Assembly: GCF_900105125.1 (NCBI RefSeq)
Contig: NZ_LT629750.1
Location: 3,348,001 to 3,412,000 of the forward strand
From: Bradyrhizobium canariense
Lineage (GTDB): Bacteria > Pseudomonadota > Alphaproteobacteria > Rhizobiales > Xanthobacteraceae
DNA: 64,000 nt
Direction of reading: 5' to 3'
Below, in pieces: positions 17,861 through 25,366 of the stretch. A program made the position numbers and the translations under genes. The notes beneath the pieces are model-generated. The model was given only the letters and a program-made list of their open reading frames with translations. It did not search any database and was not told the origin of the DNA. Every line of letters starts with the position of its first letter. Within the stretch, counting starts at the first letter, position 1.

Positions 17861-18109
17861 ATGGACATACGCGGGATACTGGCAGTGAATTTGAGAAAGC
17901 TCAGGCAAGCCCGTGGCTTGTCCCAGGAAGAATTGGCCCATGCCGCGGAAATTGACCGGACCTATATCAGCGCTCTTGAGCGAAGCGTTTATGCGGCCGG
18001 TATCGACGTCGTCGATCGCTTGGCACGGGCCTTAGGTGTTGAAGCGGCCGATCTTCTAACCCGTCCAACGGCGCCCAAGAGAAAAGTTCGGGGTGCCACC
18101 GACAGCTAA
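17861..18109 (+). CDS. Small XRE-family (Cro/C1 HTH) regulator
   Basis: An 82-residue protein that is nearly all helix-turn-helix: NLRKLRQARGLSQEELAHAAEIDRTYISALERS, then IDVVDRLARALGVEAADLL. The size and layout resemble restriction-modification controller proteins and element repressors. It is the only plus-strand gene in this part of the element and is divergent from the short DUF2285 gene. No clear ribosome site precedes the ATG, so its mRNA may be leaderless. It probably represses one or both genes at this junction. Confidence 0.85.
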   Translation: MDIRGILAVNLRKLRQARGLSQEELAHAAEIDRTYISALERSVYAAGIDVVDRLARALGVEAADLLTRPTAPKRKVRGATDS

Positions 18110-18213
18110 GCGCGGGCGAGGTTGGAAATCCAACAAATGACGAATGTCGGGCATGTGACCTTCCGCGAGCCGGGCCACCGGCCCGGCGAGCCGCGGACGC
18201 GGATACGTGTCCG

Positions 18214-18240
18214 CCGCCGATCCGGCAGCCGGATCGGCGG
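18214..18240. terminator. GC-rich perfect hairpin after the XRE gene
   Basis: CCGCCGATCCGG, three bases, then its exact complement: a 12-bp stem with a CAG loop. It lies between the ends of the XRE gene and DUF932, which converge here. No T-run follows on either strand, so rho-independent termination is not certain. Confidence 0.45.
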
Positions 18241-18266
18241 AAAATCGCAAAGCTACCATTTCGAAA

Positions 18267-18304
18267 GGAAGCAGCGCAGCCGGACTTCCGGTTGTGCTGC
18301 TTCC
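18267..18304 (-). terminator. Strong hairpin directly after DUF932
   Basis: Two 18-base arms (GGAAGCAGCGCAGCCGGA and its near complement) around a 2-base loop, with two G-U pairs. It starts six bases after the DUF932 stop. In the DUF932 direction TTT follows the stem. Best read as a terminator or an mRNA 3'-end stabiliser. Confidence 0.6.
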
Positions 18305-18309
18305 GCCAT

Positions 18310-19506
18310 TCAGTTGGCCCGTTCCAACAATCGTTTCGCCCTGCCCTCAAGCTCAAGACGCGCGTCCTGATGCGATTTGCCGCGGGCAAACGCCGTGATC
18401 CCCTGCACGAAGTCAAACACACTTTCCGGCGGGCGACCTTCCTCGTGCAGCACTGTCTCGATGATTTTCACCGTCTCGGACTTGGAGAACCCGCGCTTAC
18501 GCAGGAAGCTCTCGCGGTCCTCGTCGCTGCGGGCAACGATCCGCTCGCGCGCGGCCTTGATACCGGCGATGAACGGCGCGGGCGACGAATCGGCGAAGCG
18601 CGTTAACGCGGGTGCCGCCTCGTGAGCAAAACGCTGCGCGGCAAATTTTGAATGCCGGATGGTAATTTCCTCGAAATTCTCGACGCCCCAAAGATTGCGG
18701 TTCATGCAGACCGCGCGGAGATAAAAAGAAGCTATTCCCAACGTTTTCGATCCGACTTCGCTGTTCCAGCAATAGAACCCCCGAAAATACAAATCCGGCG
18801 ATCCATCCGGCAGACGGCCCGCCTCGATGGGGTGGGTGTCATCCACCAAAAACAGGAACACGTCGCGGTCGCTAGCGTAAAGCGTCGTGGTGTCCTTTGT
18901 GATATCCACGAATGGGTTGTGCGTCATGGTGCTCCAGTCGAGCACGCCCGGTACCTTCCACCGTGTGTCACCAGTGCCGTTGCCCGCGATTTTCCTCACG
19001 GCCGCGACAAGTTCGTGATCCCAGATCCGGCCATAATCGGGCCCGGTCACGGCGCGAAGCTCGACGCGACCGTCATCGGCCTCCAGTGTTTTCACCAGTT
19101 CGGCGCGGTGCGACAAGAGACCGTGTTGCAGATTGATCCCGGCCAACGGCGCGGGAAGCTGCCGCATATAGGATGATGGCGCGCCGACAAGGGTGCATAA
19201 TTGCCCAAAGCTCCAATGCGTCGGCGCGACCGGTTCATCACGTCCCGGTACGATCAGGGCCAGCCGCTCGGCGCTGTTACGGCTTGCCTCCACCTTGACG
19301 GCACGGCTCTCCACGGTACGGGTCTGCGCACGCTCGGCAGGGCGGCGTACCGCGTCATATAGATCGGTCAGGCTGAGATAGCGCTCGTCATCGGGCCGGG
19401 AAAACCATTCCGACGACACGCGGCCAATACGCTCGCCGCGCGATACGTCCACGCGGAAGCCGCTGGAAACAGGCTGCTCGTTCTGGGTCAGGGTTATCAT
19501 GGTCAT
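18310..19506 (-). CDS. DUF932 (plasmid/phage-like) protein
   Basis: A 398-residue cytoplasmic protein of the DUF932 family, common on plasmids and integrative elements and of unknown biochemical role. Recognisable parts are WSFGQLCTLVGAPSSYMRQLP, the ITKDTTTLYASDRDVFLFLVDD block, RGFYCWNSEVGSKTLGIASF and MNRNLWGVENFEEI. The first ATG has GGAG eight bases upstream. The roughly 265 bases ahead of it are homologous to the leader of parB and may form a structured RNA. A strong hairpin follows the stop. Confidence 0.85.
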   Translation of the reverse strand: MTMITLTQNEQPVSSGFRVDVSRGERIGRVSSEWFSRPDDERYLSLTDLYDAVRRPAERAQTRTVESRAVKVEASRNSAERLALIVPGRDEPVAPTHWSFGQLCTLVGAPSSYMRQLPAPLAGINLQHGLLSHRAELVKTLEADDGRVELRAVTGPDYGRIWDHELVAAVRKIAGNGTGDTRWKVPGVLDWSTMTHNPFVDITKDTTTLYASDRDVFLFLVDDTHPIEAGRLPDGSPDLYFRGFYCWNSEVGSKTLGIASFYLRAVCMNRNLWGVENFEEITIRHSKFAAQRFAHEAAPALTRFADSSPAPFIAGIKAARERIVARSDEDRESFLRKRGFSKSETVKIIETVLHEEGRPPESVFDFVQGITAFARGKSHQDARLELEGRAKRLLERAN

Positions 19507-19771
19507 CGCTCATTCTCCTTTGGGGCTGGGTTAAAGCGCAGCGCTGCGCTGCAACCCTGCCCGTCGGCGAGACCGGGGTAGCAAGAGCAAGGGCGGCCGG
19601 AGTGGAGGGGGATCACCCGCCCATGGGGGCGCGCGACGCGCGCGTCTGCACGCGCCTGGCGCTCATGTCTTCATGAGAATTCTGCGACAGCGCGGAAGAC
19701 CGGGGAGACCACTCCGGCCGGCGTCGGCTTCGGCGCTTTACCCTTGCGCGCGCGAGGGCGGAGCCCTTAGC
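19507..19771 (-). promoter_or_regulatory. Homologous structured 5' leader, copy A (in front of DUF932)
   Basis: This gene-free stretch is similar to the 274 bases before parB. Two blocks are strongly conserved: about 19555-19622 and about 19690-19771. The arms GGCCGGAGTGG (19595-19605) and CCACTCCGGCC (19709-19719) are exact complements. In copy B both arms change together at two positions and still pair. A second hairpin (GCGTCG, loop, CGGCGC) is also kept in both. The stretch lies between the DUF736 terminator and the DUF932 start. Function is unknown. Confidence 0.6.
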
Positions 19772-19838
19772 ATCGTCAAACAACAAGGAGGCCGAAGGCC
19801 TTCTCCCCCTCTTTCTGCGCCGTTATGGTCATGAGCAC

Positions 19839-19868
19839 AAAAAAACCCCCGCCTCCGAAGAGGCGGGG
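19839..19868 (-). terminator. Rho-independent terminator of the DUF736 gene
   Basis: On the minus strand CCCCGCCTC, a four-base loop TTCG, and GAGGCGGGG form a perfect 9-bp stem followed by G and seven T. It lies 18 bp after the DUF736 stop. This is a textbook intrinsic terminator. Confidence 0.92.
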
Positions 19869-19874
19869 TGCGTC

Positions 19875-19964
19875 GATCCCCTTGGATCAGTCGCCGTTGC
19901 GGCGGGACCAGATCAGCGTGAAGCTGTCGTCGCCCTCACCCTTCACCAGCGAAGCGTAGATCGG
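19875..19964. repeat. Left arm of a 90-bp inverted duplication (end of DUF736)
   Basis: These 90 bases, covering the last codons of DUF736 and its downstream flank, recur inverted at 20687-20776 with about five mismatches. The duplication also carries part of the terminator region. The two arms face each other across about 720 bp. Confidence 0.85.
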
Positions 19965-20198
19965 CGCCGGGAAGCTCGGATCGTCGAGCTTGACCGAGAG
20001 ATATTCGCGGTCGGTTTCCCGCGCGGTCTTCTTCCAGGCGGCGCCGAACTCGGTGGCCCCGGCCAGGATGCGATAGTCAGGCGCCTTGTCGTTCTCCTTC
20101 TCGGTCGCGACGAACGTCGCCTTGACGTTGAGCGTGAGGGTCTTGACCGAGCCGGTGAAGCCGTTGTTCGACGCAGTGAAGGTGCCGATGGTAGCCAT
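19887..20198 (-). CDS. DUF736 protein
   Basis: A 103-residue cytoplasmic protein of the DUF736 family, typical of rhizobial integrative elements next to ParB and DUF932; role unknown. Family features are [21 protein letters not shown] at the start, [17 protein letters not shown] in the middle and [20 protein letters not shown] at the end. GGAG sits six bases before the ATG and an intrinsic terminator follows. A decayed inverted copy of its 3' part lies at 20684-20764. Confidence 0.9.
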   Translation of the reverse strand: MATIGTFTASNNGFTGSVKTLTLNVKATFVATEKENDKAPDYRILAGATEFGAAWKKTARETDREYLSVKLDDPSFPAPIYASLVKGEGDDSFTLIWSRRNGD

Positions 20199-20316
20199 GG
20201 TGGTCTCCGTTCTGTTGTCGGGCCGCGACCATCGCAGCCTCGATGGCGGTCCTTGGCCCGGGGAGCGATCGGCCCGCAGCCGTCAGGCCCGCAGCGTAGC
20301 GGAGGACGGCGGTAGA

Positions 20317-20370
20317 CGGCTTTTTTGCCTCGCGAGGAATGCCGCCACTTCGCGGCAGGGAAAAAAGCCG
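20317..20370. repeat. Long inverted repeat between the two DUF736 copies
   Basis: CGGCTTTTTT at 20317-20326 pairs with AAAAAAGCCG at 20361-20370; inside, GCCGC (20341-20345) pairs with GCGGC (20352-20356). The structure could extrude as a cruciform or act as a terminator in both directions. It sits near the middle of the divergent duplicated region. Confidence 0.6.
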
Positions 20371-20478
20371 GCGAAGCCGTTGCGGGAAGGCGATCGAGGC
20401 GAAGCCGGCCCTCGGGCCTGATCCGTCCATTCGAGGTTGCGTGGGACGCGCCCTTCAAACAGACTGATGGAGACCACC

Positions 20479-20764
20479 ATGACTGCCATCATCGTCGCCG
20501 CACAAGGACAGGAATCACCGGTCGTACAGAGACCTGCGCCCGCGCATCAACGAAGGCGAAGGCGCGACCTGGCGAACGATGGCGCATGATTTCGCATCGC
20601 GGCGCGACCGGTCGCGCCGCCCTCGACTCAAGACCCGCGGAATCCAATTTGCGATCTCGATGTCTCAGATGGCCGATAGGTCCGCCCCGATCTACGCCTC
20701 GCTGGTGAAGGGCGAGGGTGACGACAGCTTCACGCTGATCTGGTCCCGCCGTAATGGCGACTGA
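20479..20764 (+). pseudogene. Decayed inverted copy of the DUF736 gene
   Basis: The start context GGAGACCACCATG matches that of the intact DUF736 gene, and the last 26 codons ([20 protein letters not shown] and on to the stop) are almost identical. The middle does not encode DUF736: it is shorter, interrupted by stops and in shifted frames. The 3' end is the right arm of a 90-bp inverted repeat. A recombination event has replaced the core of the gene. Confidence 0.75.
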
Positions 20765-20911
20765 TCCAAGGGGATCGGCGCCCCCACCTCTTCGGAAGCG
20801 GGGTTAACGGGCGCTGACCACAACACGCCCTTCCCCACTGGCTTCGAGCCAAAAAGCGTCTAGCCTTCCTTGAAGAATGCACCCGGTCGACGGCATGAGT
20901 ATCATGAGGTT

Positions 20912-20937
20912 GGCCGCGCGCCCGATGGCGCGCGGCC
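20912..20937. other. GC-rich hairpin after parB
   Basis: GGCCGCGCGCC, four bases, then the exact complement: an 11-bp stem 61 bp after the parB stop. It has no T-run on either side, so it may stop transcription only weakly, or protect the 3' end. Confidence 0.45.
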
Positions 20938-20998
20938 AGAAATTTCGACAGTCGTACGATGACAGCCGGGACCGCTCACGCGGCCCCGGCGATACCGC

Positions 20999-23035
20999 TT
21001 ACTCGGCGGCGACAGAGTACGCGTCAGGGTTAGCTTCCGTGACGGCATCCGCCTGAGGGTGTTCGGCAGGCTCTTGGGCGGCTCGCGGTGTCCGCATCAG
21101 CGTGGGCAGCCAGCCGGCTCCGACAAGCAACTGCTCGGCGGCTTCCGCCATGTCCTGCTTCTTCATGTCCGCCATCCGGTCAGCGGCCTCATCGCTGACC
21201 GCTTCCCGCACGGCGGCAAGAATGTGCGGCTTGGTGACACGACCGAGATAGGTCCGCACGGTCGGCGTCCAATGCGCGGTCATGTCGAGCGACACGGCCT
21301 CCGCCAACCTGTCCGCCGTTGCCACCGCACGGGGCCTACGCTCCGACGGCAGTCTCACGGCGTTGATCGTGAGCGCAGCGCAATGCGCAAACAGGGCCAT
21401 GCGGCTGTCATGGTCAAGCTCCACGACAAAAGCCCACAGGTCGGCCACGTCGCGCGGCATCTGCGTCGCCCAACGAGCGTGGTGATCCGCCCACGCCTTC
21501 CCCGCCTTCGTGTCCTCGATACCATCCGCATGCGAGGCCAGCACCGCGCTGACGGGACGGATGTCGAGAACGTGGGCGTCCGCACCGCGATAGAAGATTT
21601 GCGCGGCGAGTGCGTGGGTGACGGCCACGATGGCGACGTCCGGCTGTTCACCCAAGGCGAGACGAAGCCCGAGGGTGCGATGCTCCGTGAGATCGCGGAT
21701 CAGGATATCCGATAGCGGCTTGTGGTCGTCGTTCTCATCCTTCGCGTCCAAGGTCTCACCACCCAGCTCGTGGTTCGGGCCGGTTCCTCCGTCGTCACTG
21801 GCAGTATCACCGGCCTCCCCTTCCTCGCTCCCGTTCTGCGTTTCCGGCTCCAGTTTCTCGTCCTCGGCCAGTATAAAACCGCGTTCAACCCGCAACGCCC
21901 CATCATGGCCGAGGATGACGAAGGCCCCGCATCGGGCGACGTCGGCGGGGTCGTAGGCCACGCGCTTCGCCTCAAGCCGCTCGATCTCGGCCTCAAGCTC
22001 GCCGAAACGCGCATCGACGTCATCAGGCAGTTCTTCGGCGCTCTCATATTGCGTCGTCAGGCCGTTGAATTCGGACTGCGCGGCATCCAAGGCTGCTTGA
22101 TCTTCCGCCGACAGTTCAACCGGCTGCGGATAGGTCCGGCGCAGCCCATGGCTGTGGGGGTAGTCCAGGAAGACTTGCGCCCATTTCCACCCCTCCGCCT
22201 CCATCAGGGCGTTAGCCTCCCGCCCGAGTTTCGCCAAGACCAGCATATCGAGAAGCGCCACGTCCTCGAAATAGCCGCCGCGATCCTCGGTGAAGAGGTC
22301 GCGCAGGATCGTACCACCAACCTCCGTATACTTTTCTGCGCCGACAAAGACCGCGCGGCGATCCGTGGCGGCGACATGGGTTTCGGTGAGCAGGCGGCGG
22401 ATCGTGCTGGCGTCCCGGTTAAAGGACAGCCGCTCGAAGGCTGCTTCCTGCCGGGCATGGTCCTCGGTGATGGCAAATGCCATCAGCTGGTCGAGCGCCA
22501 GATCGCCATTGCGATAGATTTCGATCAGCTTGGGCGAGACCGCGCCTAAGCGCAGGCGCTGACGAACCACGTGAGGCGTCACGCCGAACCGGGCCGCAAT
22601 CTCCTCCGCGCCGAAGCCGCGTTCATCGGCGAGCTTCTTGAACGCCTCGAACTGGTCGGCCGGATGCATGTTTTCCCGAGTGACATTTTCGTCAAGGCTG
22701 ATCTCGTGCGGGTCGTTCGTCGTATCGACTATACAGCGGATCGGCTCGGTCTTCTTGATCTCCTTGCGCTTCACCCGCAGAAGCTGGGCAAGCCGCCTGC
22801 CCTCGCCGATGGTGACGGAATAGAAGCCGGTGGCCGCACCGTCGCCGTCCAATTCCGGTTCGACAACGAGGTTTTGCAAAATGCCCTTCGCGGCGATGCT
22901 TGCCGCGTAGGCTTCAATCGCCGCCTCGCTGTGCGGCGTCTTGCGGGCGTTCTTCGGGGACTTCTTGAGCTTGTTGAGCGGGATGAAAACCTCCGTCCCG
23001 CTCTCCACGATGGTTTCTGCGTGCTTGGCCGACAT
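20999..23035 (-). CDS. Large ParB/RepB/Spo0J-family protein
   Basis: A 678-residue ParB-like protein. The ParB N-terminal nuclease/CTPase domain spans about residues 12-115 (VFIPLNKLKKSPKNARKT at its start, TIGEGRRLAQLLRVK as its nucleotide motif). An HTH follows around 145-170 (EIAARFGVTPHVVRQRLRLGAVSP). The long C-terminal half has an acidic linker and no domain I can name. The protein is about twice the length of partition ParB and is typical of rhizobial elements. ATG with AAAGGAG seven bases upstream. Its leader resembles that of DUF932. No parA partner is present. Confidence 0.85.
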   Translation of the reverse strand: MSAKHAETIVESGTEVFIPLNKLKKSPKNARKTPHSEAAIEAYAASIAAKGILQNLVVEPELDGDGAATGFYSVTIGEGRRLAQLLRVKRKEIKKTEPIRCIVDTTNDPHEISLDENVTRENMHPADQFEAFKKLADERGFGAEEIAARFGVTPHVVRQRLRLGAVSPKLIEIYRNGDLALDQLMAFAITEDHARQEAAFERLSFNRDASTIRRLLTETHVAATDRRAVFVGAEKYTEVGGTILRDLFTEDRGGYFEDVALLDMLVLAKLGREANALMEAEGWKWAQVFLDYPHSHGLRRTYPQPVELSAEDQAALDAAQSEFNGLTTQYESAEELPDDVDARFGELEAEIERLEAKRVAYDPADVARCGAFVILGHDGALRVERGFILAEDEKLEPETQNGSEEGEAGDTASDDGGTGPNHELGGETLDAKDENDDHKPLSDILIRDLTEHRTLGLRLALGEQPDVAIVAVTHALAAQIFYRGADAHVLDIRPVSAVLASHADGIEDTKAGKAWADHHARWATQMPRDVADLWAFVVELDHDSRMALFAHCAALTINAVRLPSERRPRAVATADRLAEAVSLDMTAHWTPTVRTYLGRVTKPHILAAVREAVSDEAADRMADMKKQDMAEAAEQLLVGAGWLPTLMRTPRAAQEPAEHPQADAVTEANPDAYSVAAE

Positions 23036-23309
23036 GATTGATCTCCTTTGGGTTAAGGGCGCAGAGCGCACCTGCGCCTGCGCCCCTGCCCGTCGGCGAG
23101 ACCGGGGGTAGCAAGGGCCAGGGCGACCCGAGTGGAGGGGGATCGCCCGCCCTTAAGGGCCGCTCGAAGAGCGGGTCTGCACAAGCGCATGACTGGCCGC
23201 GGCGATTCAGGATGTGAGGAAGCGCGGAAGACCGGGGATACCACTCGGGTCGGCGCCGGCGTTTGCCGGCGCTTCACCCTGGCGCGCGCGAGGGGCGGAG
23301 CCCATTAGC
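23036..23309 (-). promoter_or_regulatory. Homologous structured 5' leader, copy B (in front of parB)
   Basis: Aligns with the leader of DUF932 over its length with gaps in the middle. The arms GACCCGAGTGG (23125-23135) and CCACTCGGGTC (23241-23251) are exact complements; compared with copy A, the second and fifth pairs are A-T for G-C and C-G for G-C, so pairing is preserved by double changes. A GCGCCGGC-GTTT-GCCGGCGC hairpin follows. Both copies end CCCAAAGGAG or AAAGGAG near the start codon, so the ribosome site is part of the conserved unit. Confidence 0.6.
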
Positions 23310-23651
23310 TTTCCTGCGAAAGGAAGGGACCTGTTGATTGGTGCAAGCCATACCCGGGAGAAAAAGGCAGCCGCAGGAGCGTCAGCATAGCGCCGACGCG
23401 GAACGCGGCGGGACGCGGGACCGACTGCAGTCGCGAGACCGGTTAACAAGGCACCCGAACGTGGGACAGTGATAGCGACGCCGGCATGCAATGACGGCGG
23501 GGCCCGCGAGCGAGTGCCTCCGGCGAGCGATTCAAGAACGACTTCACGATGCGTTGGTATCAATTTTGCGTTTGTGATATCGTCTCAATGTTGTGTATGT
23601 CGATTCACGGCGTGCGCATGTTCACTGAGCGATTTTTTTACAGAGGACGAC
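23310..23651. other. Gene-free stretch between parB leader and the Lys-rich gene
   Basis: About 340 bases with no convincing gene. It must hold the promoters of the parB leader (minus) and of the Lys-rich mini-gene (plus). The right end is AT-rich (around 23550-23640), fitting a promoter for the plus-strand gene. Confidence 0.4.
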
Positions 23652-23738
23652 ATGGCCAAGAAAGCGAAGAAGGCAAAGAAGAGCGCGAAGGCAGCCACCA
23701 AGAAGGTGGCAAAGAAGACTTCAAAGAAAAAGAAGTAG
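23652..23738 (+). CDS. Very short Lys/Ala-rich nucleoid-like protein
   Basis: Only 28 residues, starting MAKKAKKAKKSAKAATKK, with more than half lysine. AGAGGA sits four bases before the ATG. This composition resembles histone H1-like tails, so non-specific nucleic-acid binding is likely, but no folded domain exists. It has its own upstream AT-rich region and is followed 120 bp later by an intrinsic terminator. A longer frame from 23469 exists but lacks coding character. Confidence 0.65.
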   Translation: MAKKAKKAKKSAKAATKKVAKKTSKKKK

Positions 23739-24323
23739 TCGTATCCGCGGCTGAGAGATTGCCGCCTCCGGGTCGCACCCCGGACGCAAAGCGAAACCTT
23801 CCAAAGGATCTGAAACGTCCTTTGCAGCCGTTCGGTATCGCGGCAAGGTAAGATAAGGCCGGACCTTTGTGCAGGTGGCTGCTGCACAAAGGTCCGGTTT
23901 TTCGTTTCTGCCCGATGGGCATTCTCTGCTGGTTGCGCGAGGGATCGAAGCCGCACGGCCGAGACGCACCGCGGCTCGGTTCACGAGAGCCCGGTCCGGC
24001 CCGTGCCGGACGCACAAACGGAAGAGAAGACCTAGGGTTGGAGGCCTTGGAGATTTCCTCGGGAGCGTTTGTCTGCGCGACCTAAACTATGATCGGAAGC
24101 ATCGGAAAATCGCTTCTTCCACTCATCACCGCCGCGCGAGGCAAGGTCCCGCTGGCAAATTCCGCGATCCGTCAGCCATCCCCCTAGCCCGTAACCTGTA
24201 GCGGAGAGTTCGCGTGCGATAAAACGCCAAATCTTGAGTTCCCGCCATTGCGAATCCCAGCCATGTGTTAGCAGCCGGAACGAATCGCAGCCAAAACGAT
24301 TCGCCGTTATCAGGAGTATTTCC
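23739..24323. other. Long stretch without a recognised gene
   Basis: About 585 bases. Apart from the terminator at 23859-23902 I see no gene, tRNA or repeat. Several overlapping short frames exist on both strands, none with a recognisable family or a good ribosome site. Confidence 0.4.
23859..23902 (+). terminator. Intrinsic terminator after the Lys-rich gene
   Basis: CCGGACCTTTGTGCAG, a seven-base loop, its exact 16-bp complement, then five T. It is one of the strongest hairpins in the window. It would end the transcript of the Lys-rich mini-gene, 120 bp upstream. Confidence 0.92.
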
Positions 24324-24599
24324 ATGCTGATGACACGTGAACGAAGACCGCAGATACGGACGATGCGCGGATGGGCGATTGACGTGCTCCAGGAAGCTGG
24401 TGCCATCCGCCCGTGCGAGGCGCACGGCTGGATGCAGGACCGCGCCGATCCGCACGCCTGGGAGCGGGCCGTCGATATCGCCCGCGCAGACCCGCCGGCA
24501 GGCGTCTCCCCTGACGCAGCGGCGGCCGAGGTTCGCGACGTGTTGAACTCGATCGGTGATACCTGCCCAGAATGCCCTCCTGATTTGAAGGGCAATTAA
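24324..24599 (+). CDS. Small conserved hypothetical protein
   Basis: A 91-residue protein of unknown function: RTMRGWAIDVLQEAGAI, then CEAHGWMQDRADPHAWERA, a helix, and IGDTCPECPPD near the end. I recall similar short proteins (WM.DRADPHA, then DSIGDTCPECPP) from Bradyrhizobium genomes. The C-terminal CPEC pair and upstream Cys/His could bind metal. CAGGAG lies seven bases before the chosen ATG, which is 30 codons inside the longest frame. Confidence 0.65.
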   Translation: MLMTRERRPQIRTMRGWAIDVLQEAGAIRPCEAHGWMQDRADPHAWERAVDIARADPPAGVSPDAAAAEVRDVLNSIGDTCPECPPDLKGN

Positions 24600-24609
24600 A
24601 AGCCGTTAG

Positions 24610-25224
24610 CTAACCCCGCGCGCGCCGTAACGCGGCTTCCAATCGCCCCTTCTCTTTATCCCAGCGGGCTTGTTCGGCTTGCGATCTCTTCTCGAGAGCC
24701 TCAACCTCGGTCTGGATGGTCGCGGCCCGCTTCGCGTGCTCCTGCTCGGCCTTGTTCAATGCAGCCTGCGCCTTGTCGACCGCCTGTTGACGGCGTTCAC
24801 GGTCCTTCTGCCTCGCGGCCTCTTCGCTCGCCCGTTCGCGCTCTCGCCGCTTTTGCCCCTTTTCGAAGGCGAGCGCGGCCTTTCGCTCCGCCGCCTTGTC
24901 GATGGGGCGAGAGGAAGGCTGCTTTGCTGTTCTGGCTTTCGACTTGCAGGTGGCCTTCGTTGGCCCGGGGTCGCCAAGATCGGTGGGCAGCTCAGCATGC
25001 TCACCGAAGGATCCGGCGGATCCGACCGGGCGCCTGAGCACCACGCCCGGCTTCGCCATGGTCGCAGCGACGATGTCCGGATCGACACTTTCCTTCGCCG
25101 CGCCCTGGTGGAAGAGATTGCTGTCCGCCCCCCACGCTTCCAGAGCCGCTTTCATCGACGGAGCGGCGATCGCCAGATCGAAGAAGCCCAGCGAAGTCTG
25201 ATAGGTTTTCAGTTTTCTGGCCAT
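24610..25224 (-). CDS. TolA-like coiled-coil protein
   Basis: A 204-residue protein. Residues 1-70 (ARKLKTYQTSLGFFDLAIAAPSMKAALEAWGAD and on) form a short conserved module found in rhizobial proteins often labelled TolA-like. The rest, from about 105, is a highly charged Ala/Glu/Lys/Arg coiled coil (AAERKAALAFEKGQKRRERE and similar). No signal peptide or membrane segment is seen, so it is cytoplasmic and not a true TolA. It is divergent from the DNA ligase. The longer frame upstream has no coding character. Confidence 0.7.
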   Translation of the reverse strand: MARKLKTYQTSLGFFDLAIAAPSMKAALEAWGADSNLFHQGAAKESVDPDIVAATMAKPGVVLRRPVGSAGSFGEHAELPTDLGDPGPTKATCKSKARTAKQPSSRPIDKAAERKAALAFEKGQKRRERERASEEAARQKDRERRQQAVDKAQAALNKAEQEHAKRAATIQTEVEALEKRSQAEQARWDKEKGRLEAALRRARG

Positions 25225-25366
25225 CGGCCTGATCCGCCCCCCCGATCGATCGTCAACGTCGCCCACGCCGCGGGGGCCTGCGGAACACGACGCGACCTCG
25301 AAGCGTTCCCTAATCCTTGAAGGACGTCCATGCATTTCGCAACGCGCTCTTAAGGATTGGCCTCGA

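Noticed and set aside
20912..20937. Hairpin after parB as an intrinsic terminator
   Set aside because: The stem is strong but has no T-run on either strand, so I list it only as a hairpin.
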